NCBI RefSeq assembly: GCF_001558695.1
Contig: NZ_LNTU01000001.1
Coordinates: 248,001-312,000 of the forward strand
Length of the DNA stretch: 64,000 nucleotides
Direction: 5' to 3'
Origin: Paramesorhizobium deserti
Lineage (GTDB): Bacteria > Pseudomonadota > Alphaproteobacteria > Rhizobiales > Rhizobiaceae
Shown: positions 32,271-40,431 of the stretch, in pieces
How positions within the stretch are numbered: position 1 is the first letter of the stretch
How the letters are laid out: each line of letters opens with the position of its first letter
Notes under the pieces: model-generated
Told to the model about the DNA's origin: nothing
Seen by the model: the letters and a program-made list of their open reading frames with translations, nothing else
Database searches by the model: none
Position numbers and translations under genes: made by a program

Positions 32271-33425
32271 TCAATAAGAATGGCTGCTCTTGTCGGTAAC
32301 CTGCGCCGCGTCGACCTTGCCCCACAGCACATGATAGACCCAGCTCGTATAGGCGACGATGATCGGCAGAAAGATTACCGTCACCACCAGCATGATGAAG
32401 AGTGTCAGATGGCTGGACGAGGAATCCCACACGGTGAGGCTCGATTTCGCATCGATAGACGACGGCAGGATGAAGGGAAACATCGAGACGCCGACGGAGG
32501 AGATGATGCCGAAGATGGCGAGTTTCCCGGTCAGGAGCGGCAGGATTTCCGCCCCGCTGCGCAGGGCAAGGAAGGTTGCAATCGTGCCGATTATGCCGAG
32601 CGCGGGCGCGACAAGCAGCCAGGGATGGGCGGCATAATTGGCGAACCAGGCGCCACTCTCGGCCACCACCGTCTTGAGAAGCGGATTGGACGGCCCGGCC
32701 GGATCGATCGCGCTGGTGATCCGGTATCCGCTGATATAGGCCCACAGAATTGCCCCGGCCGCGACATAGAGCACCAGAGTAATGAGCGCGGCCACGCTGC
32801 CGTAATCCCGCGCCCGCCACGAAATCTTGCCGTCCGTCTTGAGCGCCAGCCAGGCGCTGCCGTGCATGACCAGCATCGAGACCGACAGAAGACCGCAGAG
32901 CAGTGCGAAGGGATTGAGCAGGCCGAAGAACGAGCCCTCATAGAAGATGCCCATGTCCTCGGCGAAGCGGAACGGCACGCCCTGCAGCACATTGCCGACG
33001 GCGACGCCGAAAATCAGCGCCGGAACGAAACCGCCTGTGAACAGCGCCCAATCCCAGCCGGAGCGCCAGCGCATACTGTCGCGCTTGCTGCGGTATTTGA
33101 ACCCCACCGGACGCAGGATCAGCGCCGCGAGGATGAGGAACATGGCGAGATAGAAACCGGAAAAGGAGACCGCATAAAGCGGCGGCCAGGCGGCGAAGAT
33201 GGCGCCGCCGCCGAGGATGAGCCAGACCTGATTGCCTTCCCAGACCGGGCCAATGGTGTTGATGACAACGCGGCGCTCGATGTCGTTCCTGCCGACGAAA
33301 GGCAGCAGCATGCCGACACCGAGATCGAAACCGTCGAGGGCGGCGAAGCCGATGAGAAGCACGCCGAGGAGAACCCACCAGATCAGGCGCAGGGTTCCGT
33401 AATCAATCAGTTCGCTGAGTATCAT
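32271..33425 (-). CDS. cydB: CydB, cytochrome bd ubiquinol oxidase subunit II
   Basis: A 384-residue inner-membrane protein with about eight to nine hydrophobic segments. L-I-W-W-V-L-L-G-V-L-L-I-G-F-A near the start and D-G-F-D-L-G-V-G-M-L-L-P near residue 31 form the highly conserved CydB N-terminus; W-E-G-N-Q-V-W-L-I-L near residue 62 is another family block. It pairs with CydA to make the high-affinity quinol oxidase that keeps respiration going at low oxygen. It starts 5 bases after cydA. Intact and full length. Confidence 0.95.
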   Translation of the reverse strand: MILSELIDYGTLRLIWWVLLGVLLIGFAALDGFDLGVGMLLPFVGRNDIERRVVINTIGPVWEGNQVWLILGGGAIFAAWPPLYAVSFSGFYLAMFLILAALILRPVGFKYRSKRDSMRWRSGWDWALFTGGFVPALIFGVAVGNVLQGVPFRFAEDMGIFYEGSFFGLLNPFALLCGLLSVSMLVMHGSAWLALKTDGKISWRARDYGSVAALITLVLYVAAGAILWAYISGYRITSAIDPAGPSNPLLKTVVAESGAWFANYAAHPWLLVAPALGIIGTIATFLALRSGAEILPLLTGKLAIFGIISSVGVSMFPFILPSSIDAKSSLTVWDSSSSHLTLFIMLVVTVIFLPIIVAYTSWVYHVLWGKVDAAQVTDKSSHSY

Positions 33426-33430
33426 GTCTC

Positions 33431-35008
33431 TTACTCCGCCGGAGCGATCGTGGGTGAAGCGAGGATCGCTTCAGGCTCTGTATCGGGCTCGGGGCCTTGC
33501 TTTATGGCACGCAGCATCAGGCCCATCTCGATGATGATCAGCACCGTATAGATCACCACGAAGCCCACTATCGTCGTAAGAACGGTCGCCGCACCGAGAT
33601 TGGAGACGGCCGCCGCCGTCGGCAGCACGCCCTCGATGATCCAGGGCTGGCGCCCGAACTCGGCGACCACCCAGCCCAGCTCGGCGGCGATCCACGGCAG
33701 CGGGATGGAGAAAACCGCCACCCGCAAGAGCCACGGATGGTGGTCGAGCGCACGGCGCGCCGAAAGGACGAAGAAGGTCGCCGTCAGCAGGATGAAGAAG
33801 AAGCCCAGGCCCACCATGATGCGGAAGGACCAGAAGAGCGGCAGCACGCCCGGCACCGTATCGTTGGCGGCAGCCTTGATCTGCGCGTCGGTCGCGGTTC
33901 GCGGATCGTCGACATAGCGCTTCAGGAGAAGCGCGTAGCCGAGCCATCGGCCATTGTCCTCGAAGGCGGTGCGCGCCTCCGCGGGAACCGCTGCTTCGCT
34001 GCCGGCGGCGCGGATCTTCTGCAGGGCATCATAGGCGACGATGCCCTTGCGGATATGATCCTCGGCGCTGGCCACGAGCTGGTTGATGCCCGGGATGGGC
34101 GTCGTCAGCGAGCGGGTGCCAATCAGGCCCATGACCATGGGGATATGGACGGCGTAATGCGTCTCGCGCGCCTCCTGATCGGGGAAACCGAATGCGGTGA
34201 AGGCGGCGGGCGCAGGCTCGGTGTTCCACATGGCCTCGATGGCGGCGAGCTTCATCTTCTGGTGTTCGGTGGAGAGATAGCCGCTTTCGTCACCAAGCAC
34301 GACGACGGAAAGCGATGCGGCGAGGCCGAAGGAGGCGGCGACCGTCATCGAACGCTTGGCGAGCTCCGTGGAGCGGCCTTTGAGGAGATACCAGGCCGAG
34401 ACGCCGAGCACGAAGATTGCCGCCGTGACATAGCCGGCCGATACCGTGTGGACGAATTTCGCCTGGGCGACGGGGTTCATCAGCACGGCAAAGAAATCGG
34501 TAATCTCCATACGCATGGTCTGCGGATTGAAGGCCGACCCCACGGGATTCTGCATCCAGCCATTGGCGATCAGTATCCATAGCGCCGAGAAATTGGAGCC
34601 GGCAGCGACGGCATAGGTGGCCACGAGATGGCCGAGCTTGGAGAGCTTGTCCCAGCCGAAGAAGAACAGGCCGACGAATGTCGCCTCGAGAAAGAAGGCC
34701 ATCAGCCCTTCGATGGCGAGCGGCGCCCCGAAAATATCCCCGACATAGTGGCTGTAGTAACTCCAGTTCATGCCGAACTGGAATTCCATGACGATGCCGG
34801 TGGCGACCCCCATGACGAAGTTGATGCCGAAGAGCGTGCCCCAGAATTTGGTCATCTGACGCCAGATCTTGCGGCCTGTCATGACATAGACGGTTTCCAT
34901 GATCGCCAGCAGAACGGAAAGGCCAAGCGTCAGCGGAACGAAAAGAAAATGGTAGAGCGCTGTTATTGCAAACTGCAGACGCGATAGTGAGACAATGTCG
35001 AATTCCAT
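33431..35008 (-). CDS. cydA: CydA, cytochrome bd ubiquinol oxidase subunit I
   Basis: A 525-residue haem-bearing subunit. S-R-L-Q-F-A-I-T-A-L-Y-H-F-L-F-V-P-L-T at the N-terminus contains the haem b595 ligand (His20). The quinol-site block G-W-V-V-A-E-F-G-R-Q-P-W-I lies near residue 440. The long periplasmic Q-loop region is at about residues 250-330. It oxidises ubiquinol and reduces oxygen with CydB without pumping protons. The gene follows cydC by 79 bases and precedes cydB by 5. It should be induced at low oxygen through the FNR-type box at 39133 if the whole operon is one transcript. Confidence 0.95.
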   Translation of the reverse strand: MEFDIVSLSRLQFAITALYHFLFVPLTLGLSVLLAIMETVYVMTGRKIWRQMTKFWGTLFGINFVMGVATGIVMEFQFGMNWSYYSHYVGDIFGAPLAIEGLMAFFLEATFVGLFFFGWDKLSKLGHLVATYAVAAGSNFSALWILIANGWMQNPVGSAFNPQTMRMEITDFFAVLMNPVAQAKFVHTVSAGYVTAAIFVLGVSAWYLLKGRSTELAKRSMTVAASFGLAASLSVVVLGDESGYLSTEHQKMKLAAIEAMWNTEPAPAAFTAFGFPDQEARETHYAVHIPMVMGLIGTRSLTTPIPGINQLVASAEDHIRKGIVAYDALQKIRAAGSEAAVPAEARTAFEDNGRWLGYALLLKRYVDDPRTATDAQIKAAANDTVPGVLPLFWSFRIMVGLGFFFILLTATFFVLSARRALDHHPWLLRVAVFSIPLPWIAAELGWVVAEFGRQPWIIEGVLPTAAAVSNLGAATVLTTIVGFVVIYTVLIIIEMGLMLRAIKQGPEPDTEPEAILASPTIAPAE

Positions 35009-35087
35009 TGTTTTTCCGCCGGCGCCACCGGCGCTCCTTTCTCAACTATTCTTTCCGATACCATATGGAATCGGTTGAATTCTGCGG

Positions 35088-36741
35088 CTATACTTCCCGC
35101 AATCCGTTAACAATGTGCAAGAAGCCAGGATCAACATTGCCAACAGATTGGGTGATCCCGCCTTGATCCAGCACAATTATGCGGTCCGCGAGCGCGGCCT
35201 CACGCCTGGTATGGGTGGCGATCACCAGCGTCCGGCCCCGCGCCTTTCGTCCAAGACGGTCGAGCACATCGCCCGCCGTCGCCGCGTCCAGCCCCTCGGT
35301 CGGTTCGTCGAGCAGCCAGAGCGGCGTGTCGGTCAGGAAAAGCCGCGCCAGCGCCAGGCGCCGGGACTGGCCACCGGACAGGCCGAGACCGCCCTCGCCC
35401 AATTTGGCCTCTAGGCCGCCGGGCATCGCAGCGACGGTCGAAGCGAGACCGGCATCCTGGAGCGCATCCCAGAGCGCTGCATTGTCGGCAGCGGGATTGG
35501 CAAGGCGGAGGTTTTCGCGAACCGTGTCCTGAAAGAGCTCGGTACGCTGGGTCAAAAGCGTGGCTCGTGTCGCTTCAACCGTGCCGGCCTGCGGCGCGAT
35601 TTCCCCGGCGAGCACGGCGAGCAGCGTGGATTTTCCAGCACCGCTCGCCCCTACGAGAGCGAGTTTCTCCCCGGCACGAAGGTCAAGGGAAACATCACAA
35701 AGCGCCGGCTTCTCCGTGCCATGGTGGCAGGCGGTGACGGAGACAAGACGCGTGGCCCCTCCCTCCTGCGGCGCATGGCGGGGTAACGGCTCGTCGGTTG
35801 CGTTCAGACGTGGCGTCAGCCGCCGCGCGGCGAGTGCTGTCCGGCCAAGCTCCATCGCGCCACGCCGCAGCGCCGCGAAGGGCTCCATAGCGGCAAGCGC
35901 AACGAGAAGGCCGAGGGCAGCGACCGGCGCGCCGAACGTTCCCGCTTGCACCAACATAGCCACCGCGACAAGCGCGCCGGCGAGCAGCAGCGCCCCCGCC
36001 GATCCGAAACCCGCGGCCAGCGCCGTATCGAGCCGGTTCAGCGCGTCATCGGCTTCCGCAAGGCGATTGGCGCCCGGCCATGACGAGTTCCGTCTGGCCG
36101 GCGACAAAATCAATGGTGCGCGCCCGCAGCGCTTCAACCGCCTTGGCGTGGCGACGCATCGGCTTTTCAGCGGCAATCGCCGCGATTGCCGGCAGGCCCA
36201 GCCCCGCCAAAAGCAGCAGGCCGGCAACCGCAAGGCCGAGCGGCGGCGACATGAGATAAAAGACCACGCCAGCGGCAAGGGCGGCGCCAAGCGCAGCGCC
36301 CGCCGGCACCAGCACCCGGAGGTAGAGCGAATCCAGCACGTCGATATCGGCCGTCAAGCGGAACAGGAGACGCGCCGGCCGCATCAGGAGATCATGCGCC
36401 GCTCCCGGCCCGGCGTGAGCCCGAAACAGCCTCTCGCGCAAGGCGGCAAGCACGGCAAGCGTCGCGTCATGGGTGACAAGCCGCTCACCATAGCGGGCGC
36501 CAGTGCGCACAATGGCAAGGAAACGAATGCCTGCGGCGGGCGCGAAGACATCGAAGACGAGCGCCGTCGCAGCGGAAAGCCCGGCGATGGCGGTGGCGGT
36601 GATGAACCAGCCGGAAAGGCCGAGCAGTGCGATACCGGCCAGCACCGTGGCTGCGGCAAGTGCCATACCGCCAAACAGCAGGCCACGGCGTTCGGCGAAA
36701 AACAGGCCCAGCACGGGGTGGAGGTGGCGGAGCATGCTCAT
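35088..36741 (-). pseudogene. cydC: cydC, ABC exporter subunit interrupted by a +1 frameshift
   Basis: The N-terminal transmembrane part (from ATG 36741, M-S-M-L-R-H-L-H-P-V) reads to T-E-L-V-M-A-G near 36080. The remainder, N-R-L-A-E-A-D-D-A-L-N-R-L plus the ATPase with Walker A G-A-S-G-A-G-K-S-T, signature L-S-G-G-Q and Walker B L-W-L-L-D-E-P-T-E, is in another frame to 35088. Deleting one base of the CCC at 36073-36075 (GGG on the coding strand) rejoins them into about 550 residues. CydDC exports glutathione/cysteine and is required for cytochrome bd assembly, so true loss would be costly while cydA, cydB and cydD remain intact. Sequence error is the leading alternative. Confidence 0.82.
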
Positions 36742-38492
36742 CGCGCGGCCCTCTTCCTGGTCTCGACATGGGACGCGACACCGGCTCCGTCGAGCATGAT
36801 CACCCGGTCCATGCGCTCTGCAAGCGCCCGGTCATGGGTGGCGACGATCAATAGCCGGCCCTCGGCGAGCGCCAGAAGGCTTTCGGTGATCCTTGCGGCG
36901 GTGCGGCTGTCGAGATGCGCCGTCGGCTCGTCGGCCAGGATAATGCCGGCCTCGGCATTGAGGGCGGCACGGGCCAGCGCCAGGCGCAGCGCCTCGCCGC
37001 CGGAAAGGCCGACGCCGTTTTCACCGATCAGGGCGCGGTCCTGCACCGTTTCGATTTCGCCGAGTGCGGCAAGGCCAAGCGCGGCGGCAATTCTCGCTCT
37101 ATCCACGCCATCCCGGCCGAGCGTGACATTGGCATCCGCCGAGCCGGCGAAGATATGCGGCTTCTGCCCCACCCAGGCCATGCGCCGGCGCAGATCCGCC
37201 GCTGTTTCGTCCCTCAGCGGCGTGCCGCTGACGATGATCCTGCCTTCTTCGGCGGTGACGAGGCCAGCGACCAGCGCCAAGAGGCTCGACTTGCCGCAGC
37301 CGCTCGGGCCGAACAAGGCGAGATGCTCGCCCGGAGCGACGGAAAGACTGAAATCATCGAACAGCAAAGCATCGCTGCCGGCATGGCGGAAACGGATGTT
37401 GGAGAGTTGGAGGGATACCGGTTTGCGAACCGGAACCGGTGAGTGAACCTCCCCTTTACCGACCACCGGCGCGCCATCCTCCGACAGTGCCTCGAGCGCT
37501 TTCATCGCCGCCTCGCCGGCAGCACGGTCGTGCCATACGGCGGAGAGATCGCGCAGCGGCTCGAAGAAGGCCGGCGCCAGCAGCAGGATGAAGAAGCCTT
37601 CCGCGAGCGAAAGCTTGCCACCCCAGGCTCCGAAATCGAGCTGGCCGAGGAGATGGAACCCGATATAGACGGCGACCATGGCGACGCCGAGGGCGGAGAA
37701 AAGCTCGAGAACCGCCGATGACAGGAAGGCGATGCGCAGAACGGCCATGGTGCGCCGGCGGAGGCTTTCAGCATTGTCGCGCAGGCGACGGGCGGTGAGA
37801 TCGACGGCGCCGAAGGCGCGGATGGTGGCGAGCCCGCGCAAGCGGTCGAGCAGGAAGCCATTCATGCCGCCGAGCTCGGCAAGCTGTGCCTCGCTCGCTG
37901 CGTTGGCCCGCCAGCCGATCAGCGCCATGAAGATCGGGATGAGCGGCGCAGCAACGAGGAGAACCAGCGCCGCCGCCCATGAGAACCAGAGAACCACGCC
38001 CAGGATGATGAGCGGCAGGATCATGACGCGCAGCCGCACCGGCTGGAAACGCGCGAGATAGGGAACGATCGCCTCCGCCTGCTCGGCGATGACGCTGGCA
38101 GCAAAGCCGGAGGCGGGACGCCCGCTGTCGAGCGGCGAGCGGCCGCCGAGTGCGGCGATCGCCCGCTGCCGCATGGAAGAAAGCGTTGCGCGGGCAACCT
38201 TGAAGGCGAGTCTGTTTCCGGCGGCATCCAGCGCAGCACGCAAAATGCCGATGCCGAAGACGGCAGCGGCGATCCAGATCATCTGCCGCAGGGCGCCATC
38301 ATCGGTGATGATACCCAGCGCATAGGCGAGCAGCGCCGCCTGCGGCAGCCAGAGCAGCGCGGCGCCGGCCTGCAGCACCGCCCCTGCCCTGGCACTCGTC
38401 TTGGGAGACGATCTGGATGAGAATTTCGTACGCCTTGTCGGAGCATTGCCCGCATCGGACTTGGCGAAATTGCTGGAGACGACGGCGTTCAC
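36738..38492 (-). CDS. cydD: CydD, thiol ABC exporter subunit for cytochrome bd assembly
   Basis: A 584-residue fused membrane-plus-ATPase ABC half-transporter. Six TM helices (about 35-330) precede the nucleotide-binding domain with Walker A G-P-S-G-C-G-K-S-S near 405, signature L-S-G-G-E near 500, and Walker B I-I-L-A-D-E-P-T near 522. With CydC it forms the heterodimer that exports reduced glutathione and cysteine to the periplasm. It overlaps the cydC start (ATGA) and the regulator stop upstream (ATGA), so all are translationally coupled. Its own frame is intact. Confidence 0.92.
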   Translation of the reverse strand: MNAVVSSNFAKSDAGNAPTRRTKFSSRSSPKTSARAGAVLQAGAALLWLPQAALLAYALGIITDDGALRQMIWIAAAVFGIGILRAALDAAGNRLAFKVARATLSSMRQRAIAALGGRSPLDSGRPASGFAASVIAEQAEAIVPYLARFQPVRLRVMILPLIILGVVLWFSWAAALVLLVAAPLIPIFMALIGWRANAASEAQLAELGGMNGFLLDRLRGLATIRAFGAVDLTARRLRDNAESLRRRTMAVLRIAFLSSAVLELFSALGVAMVAVYIGFHLLGQLDFGAWGGKLSLAEGFFILLLAPAFFEPLRDLSAVWHDRAAGEAAMKALEALSEDGAPVVGKGEVHSPVPVRKPVSLQLSNIRFRHAGSDALLFDDFSLSVAPGEHLALFGPSGCGKSSLLALVAGLVTAEEGRIIVSGTPLRDETAADLRRRMAWVGQKPHIFAGSADANVTLGRDGVDRARIAAALGLAALGEIETVQDRALIGENGVGLSGGEALRLALARAALNAEAGIILADEPTAHLDSRTAARITESLLALAEGRLLIVATHDRALAERMDRVIMLDGAGVASHVETRKRAAR

Positions 38493-39073
38493 GCGCTTTC
38501 ACCGTCCTTCTTGCCGGAGTGCCGTCCCCTGCCGAAGGAGACGATCCTGTCCTTCGTCTCCAGCAATCGGGTCACCTTGGCACCCAGCGCCAGCAGGGTT
38601 GCTAGCCTATCGGTCTCGAGCTGCTTCACATCGTCGTACCAGTTGGTCAGTTGCTCGATGAGCCCGTACATGTCCGCCATGCGGTCTTGCGCATAGCGCT
38701 CGGCCTCGCCGGTCGGACTCTGCATCAGGATCTCCCGCAGCACCGTCATGGTCGGGTCGATCTCGCGTTTCTTGCGCTCTTCGGCGAGCGTGCGCAGAAT
38801 CTGCCAGATATCGTCGGGCGTGGTGAAGAAATCCCGCCGATCATCCGGCAGATGTTTCAGCACGACAAGGTTCCAGCCCTGCAATTCGCGCAGGCTCATC
38901 GACACGTTGGAACGCGAGATGCCAAGCTTCTCGACAATCTGGTCGGCGCAGAGCGGCTCCGACGAGACATAGAGCAGCGCATAGATCTGGCCGACCGTGC
39001 GGTTGATGCCCCAGCGGCTGCCCATTTCACCGAAATGCAGCACGAAGGACTGAACGATGGGTGGGAGCTCCAT
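38489..39073 (-). CDS. GbsR/MarR-type transcriptional regulator, first gene of the cyd operon
   Basis: A 194-residue regulator. The winged-HTH lies at about residues 20-90 (Q-I-Y-A-L-L-Y-V, then A-D-Q-I-V-E-K-L-G-I-S-R-S-N-V-S-M-S-L-R-E-L), matching GbsR-type members of the MarR superfamily. A helical C-terminal part mediates dimerisation. ATG 39073 is chosen as it opens M-E-L-P-P-I-V-Q-S-F; the longer frame to 39121 runs through the operator. The stop overlaps the cydD start. A dyad TTTCAG-N6-CTGAAA 25 bases upstream is its likely own operator. The effector is unknown; a thiol, redox or quinone signal would fit the operon. Confidence 0.85.
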   Translation of the reverse strand: MELPPIVQSFVLHFGEMGSRWGINRTVGQIYALLYVSSEPLCADQIVEKLGISRSNVSMSLRELQGWNLVVLKHLPDDRRDFFTTPDDIWQILRTLAEERKKREIDPTMTVLREILMQSPTGEAERYAQDRMADMYGLIEQLTNWYDDVKQLETDRLATLLALGAKVTRLLETKDRIVSFGRGRHSGKKDGESA

Positions 39074-39097
39074 GGCGCAATTCCGTCCTTTTCGAAG

Positions 39098-39115
39098 TTT
39101 CAGTAATTTCTGAAA
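39098..39115. promoter_or_regulatory. Dyad operator TTTCAG-N6-CTGAAA
   Basis: A perfect 6-bp dyad with a 6-base spacer directly before the regulator gene, of the size used by MarR-superfamily dimers. Autoregulation of the cyd operon is inferred. Confidence 0.55.
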
Positions 39116-39132
39116 TTTCAATAAATCTGGAA

Positions 39133-39146
39133 TTGATCCAAATCAA
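39133..39146. promoter_or_regulatory. FNR/FixK-type box
   Basis: TTGATCCAAATCAA matches TTGAT-N4-ATCAA exactly, 60 bases upstream of the ATG at 39073. This is the standard position for an anaerobic activator of a cytochrome bd operon. No FNR gene lies in the window. Confidence 0.85.
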
Positions 39147-39233
39147 GCCATGTTGGAAAGATTGGGAATGATGCGGACATTCGGTCGCATGGAGACGGTT
39201 TATTCCGACCAAGCGTGCAGGTTGGTACTTCTT

Positions 39234-39268
39234 CACACCCCCCTCTGCCCTGCCGGGGAGAGGGGGTG
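39234..39268. repeat. Palindrome ACACCCCCCTCT/AGAGGGGGTGT
   Basis: Near-perfect 11-bp arms with a 12-base loop between the cyd operon promoter and the end of the Mrp operon. It is related to the CCCCC/GGGGG palindromes at 3997, 29505 and 29594. No T-tract follows on either strand. Confidence 0.6.
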
Positions 39269-39320
39269 TAGCAACGCCAGCCCTTCCCGCCAGTAGAATG
39301 TCGGGAAATGGCAAAAATGA

Positions 39321-39674
39321 TCAGTCCTGATCGCGCGAACGGGGAAGCTTGCGGCTGTCATCCGTGTGGTCGCGGTAAAGGGCGGCACGCGACAGGAGCA
39401 TCAGCGTGACCGGCGTGGTCACGGTGACGAAGACGGCGATCAGTACTTCGTGCAGGACCGGTCTGGAATCGAGCACGCTGAAAAAGATGATCGAGGCGAG
39501 CACGATGCTGCCCGCGCCCAGGCTGGTGCCCATGGTTGGAGCATGAATGCGTTCGTAGAAGGTCCTGAGCCGGATGAGGCCGATGCAGCCGATCAGGGTG
39601 ACCGTCGCGCCGAGCAGCAGGAAGAAGCTGGTCAGGAGCGCCGCCCACAGGGGCAGTCCGGCAGCATTCATCAT
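39321..39674 (-). CDS. phaG: MnhG/PhaG, Mrp cation/proton antiporter subunit G
   Basis: A 117-residue protein with three TM segments. The conserved I-G-L-I-R-L-R-T-F-Y-E-R-I-H-A-P-T block (about residues 31-47) followed by S-L-G-A-G-S is the subunit G signature. Last gene of the six-gene operon; ATG 39674 overlaps the phaF stop (a second ATG lies at 39671). The Mrp complex exchanges Na+ or K+ for protons and needs all subunits for activity; G is a small accessory subunit. Confidence 0.92.
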   Translation of the reverse strand: MMNAAGLPLWAALLTSFFLLLGATVTLIGCIGLIRLRTFYERIHAPTMGTSLGAGSIVLASIIFFSVLDSRPVLHEVLIAVFVTVTTPVTLMLLSRAALYRDHTDDSRKLPRSRDQD

Positions 39675-39952
39675 TCGATCACCTCCCCGCGCATGAGGAA
39701 TTTGGCGAGCGCCAGCGTGGCGACGAAGCCGAGGAGGCCGATGACGAGCGCGGCCTCGAAATAGAGCACGCTGCCCGTCCTGATGCCGAGCGTGACGAGC
39801 AGAAGCATGGCGTTCACATAGACCGTGTCGATGGCCAGGATGCGGTCCTGCGCGCGGGGGCCGCGGATCAGCCGGAAGACCGCAAGCCCCATCGCCATCA
39901 CGATCAGCAATTGGGCGATCAGGACCGACCAGAAAAGAAGGACCGCGCTCAT
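39671..39952 (-). CDS. phaF: MnhF/PhaF, Mrp antiporter subunit F
   Basis: A 93-residue, three-TM protein. F-R-L-I-R-G-P-R-A-Q-D-R-I-L-A-I-D-T (about residues 26-43) is the conserved cytosolic loop of subunit F, including the D-R-I-L-A-D/I-D pattern. It overlaps phaE upstream and phaG downstream by four bases each, which fits coupled synthesis of complex subunits. Small size and hydrophobicity are normal for the family. Confidence 0.93.
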   Translation of the reverse strand: MSAVLLFWSVLIAQLLIVMAMGLAVFRLIRGPRAQDRILAIDTVYVNAMLLLVTLGIRTGSVLYFEAALVIGLLGFVATLALAKFLMRGEVIE

Positions 39953-40431
39953 TCAAATATCTCCCTGAGGGGTCGTTCATAGCGTTGCTTGACGAGATCG
40001 CCCCAGTACTCCTCCGCTTCCGCGTCGAGTACGTGCATGAGCAGTTCCCTGCTCGTGGCATTGTATTCGATCCATGCCGTCCCCGGCATGCAGGTGAGGA
40101 TACAGGCGAGCACCGCTAGTCCCGTCGGATCACGCAAGGCAAGCGGAACATGCACGAGAGCCGGCCGCGCTCGTCCGCTTCGCAGAAGAATAATGCGCGC
40201 GGCATCGAAATTGGATTTGATGATGTCGACAAAGACCCCCGCAAAGAGGATCGCGGCAACCCGCCAGCGCCTTATGCGCGGCTTCGACGGATCAAGCGCC
40301 CGCATGGCCCAGGTGGCGCCAAATGCGACGGCGGCGCCGAGCAGCAGCTGGCCGGCAGAGACCCCATTGAGCAGCAGCCACATGAGGAACAGCGAAAGAG
40401 CAAGGAGCGGATAGGGCAAAAGACGCGTCAT
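39949..40431 (-). CDS. phaE: MnhE/PhaE, Mrp antiporter subunit E
   Basis: A 160-residue membrane protein: two to three N-terminal hydrophobic helices, then a soluble C-terminal domain containing P-G-T-A-W-I-E-Y and L-M-H-V-L-D-A, family hallmarks of subunit E (usually P-G-T-x-x-V and H-x-L-D). ATG 40431 overlaps the phaD stop; the longer frame to 40842 is an out-of-frame phaD shadow. The soluble tail ends in E-R-P-L-R-E-I-F-E. Confidence 0.92.
   Translation of the reverse strand: MTRLLPYPLLALSLFLMWLLLNGVSAGQLLLGAAVAFGATWAMRALDPSKPRIRRWRVAAILFAGVFVDIIKSNFDAARIILLRSGRARPALVHVPLALRDPTGLAVLACILTCMPGTAWIEYNATSRELLMHVLDAEAEEYWGDLVKQRYERPLREIFE

Noticed and set aside
36060-36090. Programmed ribosomal frameshift in cydC
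   Set aside because: No slippery heptamer, downstream pseudoknot or internal SD; CydC is not known to need frameshifting.
35560-37446. 628-codon plus-strand ORF opposite cydC/cydD
   Set aside because: Low-complexity Ala/Ser/Arg translation of ABC transporter genes read backwards.
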